This document shows positions 13,101 through 24,583 of a stretch of DNA of 64,000 bases, in pieces. Each line of letters begins with the position of its first letter. Position 1 is the first letter of the stretch. The stretch covers positions 1-64,000 of the forward strand of contig JAGFNK010000101.1 in the NCBI GenBank assembly GCA_025769875.1, written 5' to 3'. Both the position numbers and the translations under genes were made by a program. The DNA comes from Russula earlei (Eukaryota; Basidiomycota; Agaricomycetes; Russulales; Russulaceae). The notes beneath the pieces are model-generated. The model saw only the letters and a list, made by a program, of their open reading frames with translations. It had not been told where the DNA came from and searched no databases.

Positions 13101-14736
13101 CCGCACCCTCTTCGAAAGATTCTGGAGGCCAAACCTAGCATTCAAGTTGAGTCCGCGGCTTGAAGCAATCAAAAAGAGGTGGATACTCAACCTTAATCTG
13201 AATGTGCTTAAGCCCTCTAACGAGACTCTCGTACCTCAGATCCACATCTTTTGCGACGTGACCTGAGGCCACAGGTGCAAGCTCCGCTAGAAAGCGGTCC
13301 GTGACGCTAATGAATCGGGAATTGGCCAAATAACCGAGCAGTGTGGCATACAATTCCGCATTTGTCCTGTGGTTGGCACTCTGGGACAGCAGCTTCAGAT
13401 CAGGTCTACGAAACTGTTCGAAGGTAGTTTCCTCAAGATTGAACCCGATACTCTCTCCCAGTGCATCCTTGGACAAGGACTGCATCACCACAATGAGCGC
13501 ACGACACATTATGTATATTGCAGCAAGTGATTTCCGTTCGCTGAGGGAATCATACAACCGGTTTCCACGCAATGTTGATGCGGAGGACTGAGACAGTTGG
13601 AGACGGAAGATGTCTGGTGGGATTGCAGAGATATTCTGAGACTGTCGCCAACGTCTGATACTGTCGACAACAGGTTTTGCGTTCTTCTGTCCGATTCGGC
13701 CAAGGGCATCGAGAATATCGTCGAATTTCGTATCGATACCAGGGCCCAAAAAGTCGGTCAAAGGTGGCTCGTGATCCTGATGGGGGGATGAAGTGGGTTT
13801 CGTCAATCAACATTAGCACTTACAAGAGATTGCTTGAGGAACGCCCCAATCTTGTGCTCTGCTGCCGCAGCGAAACGTATGAACACAGCATGGAGCGCAT
13901 ACTCCGCTGGGGTACGGGGATCCACCTCCACCACTTTGTCGACTTCCGCTTCTGCCAGGATCGGACTTTCGCTTCGCGGGAAGCCTGAGAACACATTTGG
14001 CATCGGTGGAAGCGGCGGCGGGGACGACGGAAAGTTGAAGCCATGCCCGTGATCGCTCCCGGGGTCTGAACTGTGGAAAACAGAGCTCGAATGCGAGTGT
14101 ACAGAGCGACCGGATACGTGTCCCTTGGAGCGCGGCGTGCGGTTCGAGAGTTTGCCCTCGCTGGAGCCTGGTGTCGTCGGTCGAGGATGAGGATGAGGCG
14201 GGCTGGGGTTTTCAGGTCCTCGGCGTAGTGTCTGGGGTGCTTGGCCCAACGACGAGTTCGACCGATTGAACGGCAAGTAGGTGTAATCCAACGGAGGGAG
14301 CGGAGGATGGTCGTTTGTCTTGGCACCACCCTTAAACGCGTTGCGAATGGAGGCGAAGGATGGCTTCTTGGAAAACGGCGACGTGCTCGTCGTGGCGATA
14401 GAGGACTGAGAAGAATGTATGAAAGGAACGGATGCCTTGCGCGTAGGACGCAAAGACTGAATAGAGTCATCAGAGGTAGCAGAGTCGCCTCGGGAATGAA
14501 AGTATTGTCGGTCTCCGCGCTCCGGCACGACGGTGGTCGGCGTACTCGATATTGGAGACTCTTGACCGTGGCCAAATGCACCAAAACCAAAGGTACCCCC
14601 CGCGGCACGAGCGAATGGGTTTGGTGTCAAGTTGAAGTCGTCATCAGTGAGATCTATGAGGAATGAGCGAAACAGAATATGTCACCAGGACATGTCGGGC
14701 ACCTGGGATAGTGATTTGTATACCCGACTCGCTCAT
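7138..14736 (-). CDS. TAO3: Cell morphogenesis scaffold, Tao3/Mor2/Furry family
   Basis: A very large protein (about 2,300 residues by estimate) built from long exons. The start is the ATG at 14736: exon 1 (14703-14736) encodes MSESGIQITIP. A 49-base intron (14654-14702, GT...AG) joins it to DLTDDDFNLTPNPF, a typical start for basidiomycete members. After a disordered Ser/Pro-rich region comes the conserved Furry N-terminal region (EYALHAVFIRFAAAAEHKI, LGPGIDTKFDDILDALGRI, WPPESFEEGAEF), then long HEAT-like helical exons (10254-12668 and 7138-9945) and an acidic Ser/Asp-rich tail. Family members (S. cerevisiae Tao3, fission yeast Mor2, animal Furry) are scaffolds for NDR kinases (Cbk1/Orb6) controlling polarised growth and septation. 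Several internal splice sites were not resolved. Confidence 0.9.
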
Positions 14737-15234
14737 GGCGGGCTACGGTCTTGTGGCTGCCTTGGGGCAAAGACACCCTGCCCGAAGACGACTCGAGGGT
14801 GCTTAAAGGCCTTATCGGACAGAAAACAATTCACGAGGAAAAATGTACAGATTTCCCACACGAACAGGGGATCGACTTGGCAAATACGATACACGATCAA
14901 CTCAAAGTGAGCAAAAATAGCGATGGCAGGTGGCTCGGATGCAAAACATGGCAACGCTAGGAAGCAGTAAACGCAGAGCAGTACGGGATAATAGACGGAC
15001 AAAAGACGTGAGCATGACATGACAGAACCAGCATCATGGGATCGTGAACAATTGTGACGTCTATGGGACCAAGAAGGCCAAATGGCATGATAAAAGGTAT
15101 CGTTGCAAGTATCAAGAGCGCGATTGTGATGATTTAGACGAAGTATTCCGATGATACAAAGTGGATGTTTGGTTTGAGAGAGCACCGAAAAGTGTTCAAT
15201 TGTGCGATGGAAGAAGATTGCATACAGGCACAGC
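14737..15234. other. Spacer upstream of the Tao3-like gene
   Basis: About 500 bases between the 3' end of the RING/RRM gene and the start of the Tao3-like gene, both on the minus strand. It probably holds the terminator of the former and the promoter of the latter. No gene or clear motif is visible. Confidence 0.6.
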
Positions 15235-18020
15235 TCAGCGAATGCCTGAGAGCTTTTGTGCGAGGGCCTCGACAAGGCGAGGTTCAACGCCGAACTGGTT
15301 CGCGAGCTCCCCGAACTCGACGTTTGCTGGTACACGGGAAAGCCGCTGTGGCGCTAGTCGACCACCCTTGTGCGTCTTGAGTACCCTGCTCATGATGACG
15401 AGAGCTATGTCTGCTGATGGAAGATGTCGGGCTATGGGAAACAAATGGCTGATGGACGTCCATAATGCCAGACAACTGCTGACGATGCTCAGCTGTGAAT
15501 ACTAAAGAAGGGTGAATCCCCGATCATTTTCTTAAAGAAAGAATAACTTACCATCACAGGTGACAGCAACGTTGAGCAATTGCGCCAGCAGCTCGGAGGT
15601 GTTCATAGTGCGTTTCATATCATTGGACGTTAGAACCTGGACAGCGGCTGTGGAATATAATCGTAAATGAGGATGGACAGATAGTTGTTACTACATACCG
15701 TACGTGATATCTATACACCAACACCATCAGTATTTACGAGTGACAGTGGACAGGCGGAAGCCGGATATCTTACCAAACAGTAAGTCCCTTGACACAGAGG
15801 ACCAGAAAAGTCTGCTGTCTGCGTCCACCGGAAATTTGGAGAGCATGCTAATCAGGGAATAAAATGGGAGCGAGGGAACCTTGAGAAAGTGCGACTGCGG
15901 AAACGATAAATCCGGCTCTACCAACACCCGGCAGAACGATGCTTACGTCGGGAGATCGGATTAGATGCAATAATGCCTTGAGTTCTGCTTCTGATACCAA
16001 ACCATGCTCCAAAGCTGAGACGACTTGTTCATTACTTAAGCCCGCCAGAGATGGCTTGCATCCGTCGAAAGGTCCTTGCCAAGATGGAAACAGTGCCTGC
16101 ATCAGTTCCTCCTGACTGCTGCGTGTGACGGTGACGCCACGCGCTCGCTTGCCCTTGCCAAGAACCGAGTTTTGGGCAGTTCTAAGACTAGCTCTAGCAG
16201 CGTCCTCATCGGGCATCTCAACGTATGCGTGACTGAGCGTTTTCCCTTTCCGGTCAAGGAGGACGTGCACACGCTTTACGGGATGCTTTAACCAGGCGAC
16301 GACCGCGGGAGGTGTGATATCCTGCAGTGACAAAACAATGGAGGGGCGAATCTGAGCCACGAAAATGGGATGACATTCGAATACGCACCCAGGGAACGTT
16401 ATCGATGCGCAGTACCGGGATTTTACCTTCTAGCATTAGGTGATGACGCTCACCGCGGTTGGGGGTCGAGGAGCCTTGCAAGTCAAAAAAGTGAAAATCG
16501 TTTACGAGATTTTCCTTATTGAAGACGTCAGAAGCAGGTGTGAGGCAGCCACGGGGTGCACCGGCAGTCAGCACGGCACTTCCTTTGGGCGCCGTGTTTC
16601 TCAAACGGAAATTGGCCACTCCAGTCTTGCAGACAGCACACTCCATGTCCTTCTCACCAACAATGTTGAGGGCACTAGTGAGGCACGCGGAACATAACAA
16701 ATGAGCACAAGGGTTCAAGCTCCGCCAAGGAAGGACCTAAGTTGCCACAGACTGAACAGCATGTCTCCGGTGCGGGTGATTCCAGGTTAATTAGTTTTGA
16801 GGTGTTGATGGCATGGGGATAGTCCAAAGTGCCAAATGATAGGTCTGGATGGTCAAAAGGATCATTGAGGGATAACGGAAGCGCCAGAGGTTCAGCGTGG
16901 GAAAAGGAGGCCGGATATGGAACATAGGTGTTCTCATCGATGTCGAACAAATTGGTCTACCAACGCAATTGGGCATAAAACGACGCATGAAAAAGTAGGA
17001 GTCTGACCTGTCCATGGGTACGGCGACGACGTGTCTGAACAGGGTCGGTCAACGAGCCTTTGATCTTCAGAAGATGAACGTTGGAGGCGCGAGGGGAAGG
17101 CGTATTCAGTGAAGCCAAGGTACGCCGTGCTGGGGTCTGAGGTGGTTGCTGAGACGAAAGGAACGGAAGTTGATTTGCTTGGCTCCGGGAACGGGATCGG
17201 CCTTGCATGAGGATAGGAGGTGCACTTAGAACTGAACGAGTTTGTCAGCGCACATATCCGAAGTGCAGCAAATCGGCCTTACTAGCTATTCGTGGCAACA
17301 GTTAATTTGCGAATCATTAAGTAATGGGATGGTGATGGAGGGTGAAACACTCACAAGCTGTATATCCACCGAGATATCTGGATGAATGTTACGCTCGGAC
17401 ATTTCCCAGGTGTGATGTACACGTACGCAGTGATAATAATGATGGGATGGGAAGTGACCAGAGTGAGTAAAGGGCATTGCTTGGACAGCGCATATACGTA
17501 CCTAGTATAACGAGCACAACCAACATTAGTTGATACAATGTGATGAAAGAGATTATAGCATACCTTCGTCGCACATGAGACCTTCGTCGTCCTTCGATCC
17601 TACTCTTATCCCATTCTCGTTTGCACGGGAGCACCAGCTGTCTTCCGTCTCTGTTGGGGTCATGCCTTGCCCATCAAATGAGTTTTCATATCCGGCCATT
17701 TTAGGTGATGCAGTGACATTGTAACGCTTGAGGCTCGTTGCGGATGCTGGGGTCGTTAAGGCGGATTGATTTGTGCCGAACCAGGAAGAGCGTAAACTCA
17801 ATGGGGTATAAGGGGTTGAAAGGGCGCTGACGGGAGTGAGGGGTGATCTGAAATAATTTTGAAGCTGATGATGGTGACGCTGTGCCCTGGGAATGCGTTG
17901 GGGGGTTACAGGTGGTGGGCCATCGCTACTCGGCTTATGAGAACGAGTGGTATATGCTGGGGTGGTTGGTGCTGAGATGGGGACGCCGGATGTAGGGAAA
18001 CGGTTGCTTGTTGAGGACAT
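15235..18020 (-). CDS. RING finger plus RRM RNA-binding protein, possibly frame-disrupted
   Basis: From the ATG at 18020: a Ser/Pro-rich N-terminal exon (17571-18020) ending in ENGIRVGSKDDEG; short exons; an SRSRSQANQ segment near 17180; then a C3HC4 RING with CSVCG, PCAHLLCSAC and CAVC; then an RRM-like domain (VLRIDNVPW, DITPPAVVAWL, HAYVEM) near 16100-16420. A clear intron at 15895-15946 (52 bases, GTAAGC...CGCAG) joins LIRSPD to SHFLKVP. Such proteins may combine ubiquitin-ligase and RNA-binding activity; the target is unknown. Oddities: the two halves of the RING lie in different frames with one extra base near 16709-16713, and the last exon (ending at 15235, VEFGELANQFGVEP region) does not match the phase of the exon before it. 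The N-terminal exons are assigned to this gene by inference. Confidence 0.7.
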
Positions 18021-18473
18021 CGAAGTTCGTGACGGTGAAAGAAGGGTGCGACCAGGGGAAGAGAAAGAGATGGGTACTAGTTAACGTGCTGTACTTGTAC
18101 TAAAAGGAAAGGGAAAAGGGACCAGTTCAGCACGGCGTGTGAATCTGCCTTTTCAGCACGCGTCCGGACGCGATCACGTGGAACCCTCGAGGCTCTCCCT
18201 TCAAGGTTGGTCCCCTCCCCTGTTGCATACATACATCCACCAGTCCAGCTATAAAATTAGTGTATCGTAAATACCATCACGAGTATCGGATACAGGGTAT
18301 ATCCATTATATCAAGATAATACGGTGAACGGCGAAACCCACATCATAAAAAATAATTAGCCCCATCAATCAATCACCGGCAAGTCAAAAACTGAGATGCG
18401 GTCACTTGGCAAATCCACGACGAGGCGTGACAAAAAGAGACTCCACAGAACCACGAAGCTCAGTATTACTGAT
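18021..18473. other. Spacer between two minus-strand genes
   Basis: About 450 bases. The part near 18240-18360 is AT-rich and is probably the promoter side of the RING/RRM gene plus the 3' UTR of the next. No gene is visible. Confidence 0.6.
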
Positions 18474-20255
18474 TCATCTGCTCGTATGGCCACTCTGTTG
18501 AGTCCAGGAAACAGGAATACCTCTACGTCGACGGAATGACCGGTCGTCGCCACGGGGTCCCGGGTGGACCAATAACCCCCAGTCACCGTCATTGACAGAT
18601 CCCCTTCGGATGCGCCTTCTTCCATCGGTGATCGTTACTAAACCATCATCGCCATGCAGCGTCCATGTTCCAGCAGCATTGGAAGAGGTGTGATCTCCAT
18701 TGCGCATCCGTGACGGTCGCCCCAAATGACGGCGGAGGGACTCGATCGACTGCTGCCTTCTCGGATGCACGAGAAGCTTTGACAGATCCACTTCACCGTC
18801 GTCTTCGTCTTCGGAAGATGACGAATTGAAATTATCCCAATCCATCGGTGTGAAATCATCTTCTATCCTACATCTCAGGTAGGGTCCGCTAGCCGGGAGA
18901 GGGCCGTGGTTTTTGTGCCGATATTTCCTGCGTGCTGACTGTGAGGCCTTGCCCTTCCCTCGAACGCTCCCACTGGAGAGGTTCCCGAGACTTGCTGAGT
19001 CGGGACCAGTCTTACGTCCCACCACAGACGAAGACCGGGAGGCAGGGGCTGAGCGGCACACAACGTTTAGCCGGACTACTTGCCCAGGGGAAACTTGTGA
19101 GCGTTTCGCCAAAATGGCTGGTGGTGGTAATAGGTCGAAGCTTGTTGGCAACGATGGGGTTGAGCGACCTCGCAATCTAGCAACAGTGTTTTCCAACGGC
19201 GAAGCTGCCCGCCTCCGATTCGATCGTCCGTGCCTACGAATCGTGTTCGATCGGCTGCTTCGTTGGCTTGAATGTCCAAGTCGAGAATGCCCAGGAGGGA
19301 GCTGGGTGGGGGAGTGAGAGCCAGGGTGACTGGGGCCACCTAGGCGAGCGCCAGGAAAACCTAAGACCGCCCGTGCAACTGTCTCAAGCCAAGAAGGCGG
19401 CATTGGAGGTTGAGGTGAACACGGTCTATGGCGGTCATCTTTCAGGCTACTGATGCTCTTTTTCGCCACTGGAGCGAGGGTACGTTCCCCATGGAGACTC
19501 CGCCTCGGAATGTTGGGGGCAGATGCTATGTGGCGCAAGTATGCCCTTGCTGAAGACGCAGGAACGTTTGGTGGGGACAAGGTGTCGGTGAAGGCCTTCA
19601 GATGGGGGTGGATGGCCATGCGTCCTTTGGCTTTGCGATATCGATGCCTTCGCAGTTGAAGCTGAAACGCGTGAGATGTAAATTCTCGGTGATCAACGCA
19701 GAACTCACCGGTATCTAACATGATCCTGTGTTTGTGTGTCAGAGGGGAAACGGGAGCAACCTGTCCTTGTCGGTCATTTCGCGAGCCATCAATGCGTTGC
19801 CCGTCAGCCTGTCCCAGCACGAGCCCTGCAAGAAAGCCTACGACGGTATCAATACCGTTCCTCAACTTGCCGTCGGTGTGTCTCCCCTCTCCATGATCCC
19901 GTTCAGGTTCTCTCGGTCGCTCAGTCTCGGGAGTGAAAACACGCGTTTCCTTGTAGCCTGCTGCTTTGAGGAGGTCTTCGAGACGTTCATATTTATTCGA
20001 TGTCCCGCGACGGTGTAGGGGGACCGGCAGACCGTCATGAGCGAGACTAGAAGGGTACCTTGATGTCCTGCGCGGCGGGGTGTAGGGAGGTTCGACGCTG
20101 TGAGTGTCCGTTGTGGAAGGGAGTGTTGATTGAAGGAGGCGACGCGGCGGCGCGGCAGGGGAGGGTAACAAAGAAGAAGTCGGCTGTCTCTCGACGTTAG
20201 ACACAGACGCTGTTTCCATTTCCACAGAAATTGTGCACACCATTGTTGTGTTCAT
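18474..20255 (-). CDS. Basic, disordered protein of unknown function
   Basis: One open frame of 593 residues. It is rich in Arg, Ser and Pro and lacks membrane segments. Recognisable stretches are YERLEDLLKAAGYKETRVFTP at about residues 89-109, a short hydrophobic segment (VVGFLAGLVLG), and an acidic run SSSSEDEDDGEVDLSKLL at about 480-500 followed by SIESLRRHLGRP. I recognise no enzymatic domain. A GTGAGT...TTTCAG pair of 47 bases near 19670-19716 could be read as an intron, but removing it would shift into a frame without the acidic block, so the uninterrupted frame is preferred. The start could also be the inner Met about 12 codons downstream. The gene is divergent from RPN1. Confidence 0.7.
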   Translation of the reverse strand: MNTTMVCTISVEMETASVSNVERQPTSSLLPSPAAPPRRLLQSTLPSTTDTHSVEPPYTPPRRTSRYPSSLAHDGLPVPLHRRGTSNKYERLEDLLKAAGYKETRVFTPETERPREPERDHGEGRHTDGKLRNGIDTVVGFLAGLVLGQADGQRIDGSRNDRQGQVAPVSPLTHKHRIMLDTGEFCVDHREFTSHAFQLQLRRHRYRKAKGRMAIHPHLKAFTDTLSPPNVPASSARAYLRHIASAPNIPRRSLHGERTLAPVAKKSISSLKDDRHRPCSPQPPMPPSWLETVARAVLGFPGARLGGPSHPGSHSPTQLPPGHSRLGHSSQRSSRSNTIRRHGRSNRRRAASPLENTVARLRGRSTPSLPTSFDLLPPPAILAKRSQVSPGQVVRLNVVCRSAPASRSSSVVGRKTGPDSASLGNLSSGSVRGKGKASQSARRKYRHKNHGPLPASGPYLRCRIEDDFTPMDWDNFNSSSSEDEDDGEVDLSKLLVHPRRQQSIESLRRHLGRPSRMRNGDHTSSNAAGTWTLHGDDGLVTITDGRRRIRRGSVNDGDWGLLVHPGPRGDDRSFRRRRGIPVSWTQQSGHTSR

Positions 20256-20697
20256 GCGAAAGAATACGGCCTATCGAGTTGGGAGGTGGTGAGTGAGTCA
20301 AAGCATCAGCGCCTTTGGCGACAATGTGGTTATTAGAGAGCCGAGCTTCGTGAGCTACGCCACTGATGCAGATGCGGCGGGTCGTGTCCGTGTCCGGTCG
20401 GACGGAGGGTAGAGCAGTCTCTCGCCCGTCACGTCCCATCGTCACAGATTCGGCACACAGTGGGAAGTAGCCATCCCATGATCGTTCAGCATCTAGATGC
20501 CTTGTGCATCAACGGTTTTGCATCCAAATATTCCCTGTCTCATCCCACCACTCGTGTTCATGTTCGGGAGTTCCCCTCCTTTTGTGCGAATTCCCAACTC
20601 AGAATGTCACATCGCGTGACGATATGTCACAGGGACTTGCGCGTCGCGTCAGAATTCAAGGCGGACGGACGCGCGTTCACCTATTCGTTTATTCACA
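20256..20697. promoter_or_regulatory. Divergent promoter region
   Basis: About 440 bases separate the starts of the unknown basic protein (minus) and RPN1 (plus), so both promoters must lie here. Several GTCACA/GTGAC-type words occur around 20605-20650, but no regulator can be assigned. Confidence 0.5.
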
Positions 20698-23600
20698 ATG
20701 CCCGAATCTACGAAAGCAGCCATCGCTGTCCCGTCGAAGGATCCAAAGAAGAAGGAAAAGGATGAGAAGGACGGTGCAACCTCAAGGAAGAAGCCCGATG
20801 AAAAAGAAGGGGAAGAGCTGGTGCGTTGTACACCACCTAACGCGCCACCGCAATTGAAGCTTGTTCACAAGTCGGAAGAAGACCTACAGCTTAGAGGAGA
20901 ACTAGAAATGCTCGTAGAACGATTGAAAGTGCGTATTGTCTGTTCTTTCCACGTTGTCAATCGAATCTTTGTTCAGGAGCCAGATACCACCTTGTACCGG
21001 CCAGCTCTCGAGACACTCCGTACCCTCATTCGGACATCCACTTCGTCCATGACTTCCGTTCCAAAGCCTTTGAAGTTCCTCCGACCCCATTATCCGGAGC
21101 TACAAAATCTTTATGAACTGTGGTCTCCGTCAGAGGACAAAGTGCTGGTTCAGTCTTTCCACAGCTTGAGAGATGGGCCTGACCAATGGCACCTTTGCAG
21201 AGTCTTTTTGCGGATATACTCTCAGTGCTGGCCATGACATACTCTGATACCGAACCTCGTGGCACACTACGCTACCGTCTTCTTGCAGCTTCACTACGCC
21301 CCTCAACATCTCCCCTTGCAGATCCGGGGGATTGGGGGCACGAGTACGTTCGACATCTGGCTGCCGAACTCGGAGAGGAGTACAACCTTCGTGAACAGAC
21401 CGAGGTGCCGAAAGCTGCACCGGAGGTAGGTGCTGCTGGGACCGATAGCGAGACGGACGATAAGGACGGCGAAAAAGAAAAACCTCAAGTACCACTACCT
21501 GTCGGAACACTAGAGGACCTCCACGAACTTGCCCTAGTTTGTGCGAAATTCTTACTCGAGCATAATGCTGAGCCGGATGCAGTTGATCTTCTGGAAGAGT
21601 TGGAAATCATAGATCGGATTGTCGATCTGGTGGATGCGAACACGTATGGCCGTGTGGCTGCGTACATGACTGCGTGGGTGATTCCTTGGCACAGCCCATA
21701 GCTGTACCTCTGACCAAAAATTTTAGATGTGTGAACCTCCTCCCACCCCAGGATGATGTCGCCTTCTTGAAGACGGCGCATCTGATTTACGAGAAACATC
21801 TACGATTCCCTGAGGCTCTTTCTTTGGCTATCCGACTCAACGACTCGGAACTTATCCGTAAAGATTTCCATGCGCCTGGCAATCTGTGAGTAGGTGTCGT
21901 CCGGCCAACCTCATTCCACTGATAATTGGGTAGTCAGATGAAACGTCAGCTTGCCTACATCCTCGCCCGAGCGCAAGTCCCATATCACTGGTTACAACAC
22001 TCGGTTACCGATGACGACGACAATGAAACTTTGGAGGAGTTACCTGAGGACTTGCAGGAGATCTTGTTCAATTCGCGACTAAGCACACATTTCAAACAAT
22101 TCGGGAAGGAACTTGGCGCTGAAGATCCGAAGAGTTTAGAAGATGTTTATAAATCTCATTTGGAGACTTCACGTACGTCAAAGCTCCTCTTCTTCAGTCT
22201 CACGCATATTCATGTCCTGGCATAAGGATCATCCACAGCGAGCGTTGATTCAGCACGAGGGAATCTAGCTGGCACCTTCGTTAATGCGTTCGTGAATGCA
22301 GGATTCGGGAATGATAAACTGATGGTCGACGCGGAGGAGGGAAACAGTTGGATTTATAAGAATAAAGACCACGGTAAGAAACACAGGGTAATTTGCCAAT
22401 CCGGTAGGGATAACTTCATCTTTTTCCTTCAGGAATGTTGTCTGCAGCCGCGAGCCTTGGTCTGAGCTTACTGTGGGATACCGATATTGGTCTGAGTCAT
22501 GTGGATAAATACACGTACTCATCAGAAGAGCATATTAAGGCTCGTGTCTGTGATTAGGCTTCGATTTTCCCAGCTAACGTGCGTTTTGCAGGCTGGTGCT
22601 TTCCTTGCCACGGGTATCCTTAATACTGGCGTTCGATCCGAGGCTGACGCTGCATTGGCGCTTCTCGGTGATCACATATTTAACAAGTCCGTCCCACTCC
22701 GGACATCCGCCATCATCGGATTGGGCTTTGCCTATGCTGGCTCTCACCGCGAGGACATCCTTTCCCTGCTGCTTCCTCTCATCTCTGATGACGAAATTAG
22801 CATGGAGATTGCTTCCCTGGCTGCGCTTGCCGTTGGTCTGATATTCGTTGGAAGTGAACATGGCGAAGCCGCACTTGCCATCCTGCAGACCTTGATGGAA
22901 AGGGATGCTCGCGCGCTGGATGAGAAGTGGACACGTTTTTTGGGGCTGGGCCTTGCGCTTCTTTATGTCGGTGAGCGATCGACTCCATATCGTCATCAAG
23001 ACCCACCCAACATCTGTTCATAGGCGTGCAAGCTAGTGATTCGTACGATGCGACAATCGAAACGCTGAAAGCAATTCCCCATCAAGCATCAAAACAGATC
23101 CAGATTCTGGTTGAGATGTGTGCATTTGCCGGAACTGGCAATGTTCTCCGCGTGCAGACCATGCTACAGCAATGCGGCGAACATTTGAATGCGAAGAATG
23201 CTAAGGATGCCGCTCCAGCAGAACCAGAGCAGGGAGGGGAGAAGAAGAAACCGGACACAAAGCCAGATGATACGTTCCAAGCATTTGCAGTCCTTGGAAT
23301 TGCCCTTGTAGCCATGGGGGAGGATATTGGTGCGGAGATGTCTCTCCGACAATTCAATCATCTAGTGCGAACGAACTTGTTTGCTCGCGCTATGAGACTG
23401 CTTACCCATCCACAGATGCACTACGGTGATCCCGTGATCCGAAAAAGCGTACCATTGGCCCTAGGCCTTGTCTCGGCCTCGAACCCACAACTCCCTATCC
23501 TCGATATCCTTTCTAAGTACAGCCATGACAATGACCTTGCCGTTGCCCTCAATGCGATCTTTGCTATGGGTCTCGTCGGTGCAGGGACGAATAACGCCCG

Positions 23601-24222
23601 CCTCGCACAGATGCTGCGGCAGCTGGCAGGTTACTACCACAAGGAAGCCGACTGTCTCTTCATGGTACGGATCGCCCAGGGTCTTGTTCATATGGGCAAA
23701 GGCACAATAGGCATCAACCCATTCTACCTTGATCGGACCATCCTAAGCAAGCCAGCGGTCGCTGGCTTGCTCGCAACATTGACTGCGTTCACAGATGCAA
23801 AAGCCTGTAGGTACTCCGATAACGTTTTCCGCAACGTGTTAACACTATTTGCCCCACAGTCGTGTTGGATAAGTACCATTGGATGCTTTACTTCCTCGTT
23901 CCGGCTATGTACCCACGGTTCCTTATCACACTCGACGAAGATCTCGAGACGAAGCCCGTCACCGTCCGAGTCGGCACAGTAAGCTCACGCGCTCTTGTTT
24001 TGTTCTTGTCCTTAACCCGGATTTCAGGCTGTCGATGTCGTGGGTCAGGCGGGAAAACCGCGCACCATCTCTGGCTTCCAGACCTATCAGACACCCGTAC
24101 GACTAGCAACCACAGAACGTGCAGAGCTCGCAACGGAAGAATACATCCCATTTGCGAGCGTGTTGGAAGGGTTCGTTCTGCTGCAGAAAAACCCAGGGTG
24201 GGAAGAGAAGATGGAGTTGTAG
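20698..24222 (+). CDS. RPN1: 26S proteasome regulatory subunit Rpn1
   Basis: The largest non-ATPase base subunit of the 19S proteasome particle, which docks ubiquitin receptors and shuttle factors in cytosol and nucleus. The ATG at 20698 starts [19 protein letters not shown], a charged Lys-rich N-terminus typical of fungal Rpn1. Exon 1 ends at 20928 and a 48-base GT...AG intron (20929-20976) follows. Conserved stretches include [38 protein letters not shown] and the PC-repeat toroid ([41 protein letters not shown]). The C-terminus is [16 protein letters not shown] and ends GWEEKMEL. A Lys/Glu-rich insert ([17 protein letters not shown]) lies between PC repeats, as in relatives. At least seven short introns are present. 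The gene appears complete and intact. Confidence 0.95.
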
Positions 24223-24583
24223 TTTGTATAAATGCGATACTCAACCCCAATGTATCCTCATCAATTCTATCTTGCATCTCGCAATGGACAGTACAGTAGC
24301 GTTGGAGTGGAGGCTGTGAGCTGACGTTGAAGTGCTCGGAATTGGCCGCCTGGCGCAATGACATGGACTACGACTCATCGCATTCGTCGTGACCAAGAGA
24401 TTGCATTTTTTAAACGTTTGCGGTGAATAACTCGTTTTCTTTTCACCTGACCCTGAGTCTACCCACGGTCACAAGAGTCACGACTGAGGTAGCAGATGTT
24501 CAATACATACATAGGGCGTACAAAATCAGGATGACACAGACGACTAGGAGCGATGGTGGCTAACTCTTGACATGCTTGACATT
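24223..24583. other. Convergent 3' spacer between RPN1 and the DJ-1-like gene
   Basis: About 360 bases shared by two 3' ends. No gene, repeat or clear signal is seen. Confidence 0.6.

Noticed and set aside
19670..19716. Possible 47-base intron in the basic unknown protein
   Set aside because: Splice consensus is good, but using it would shift out of the frame holding the acidic and LSKLLVHP blocks; the uninterrupted frame explains more.
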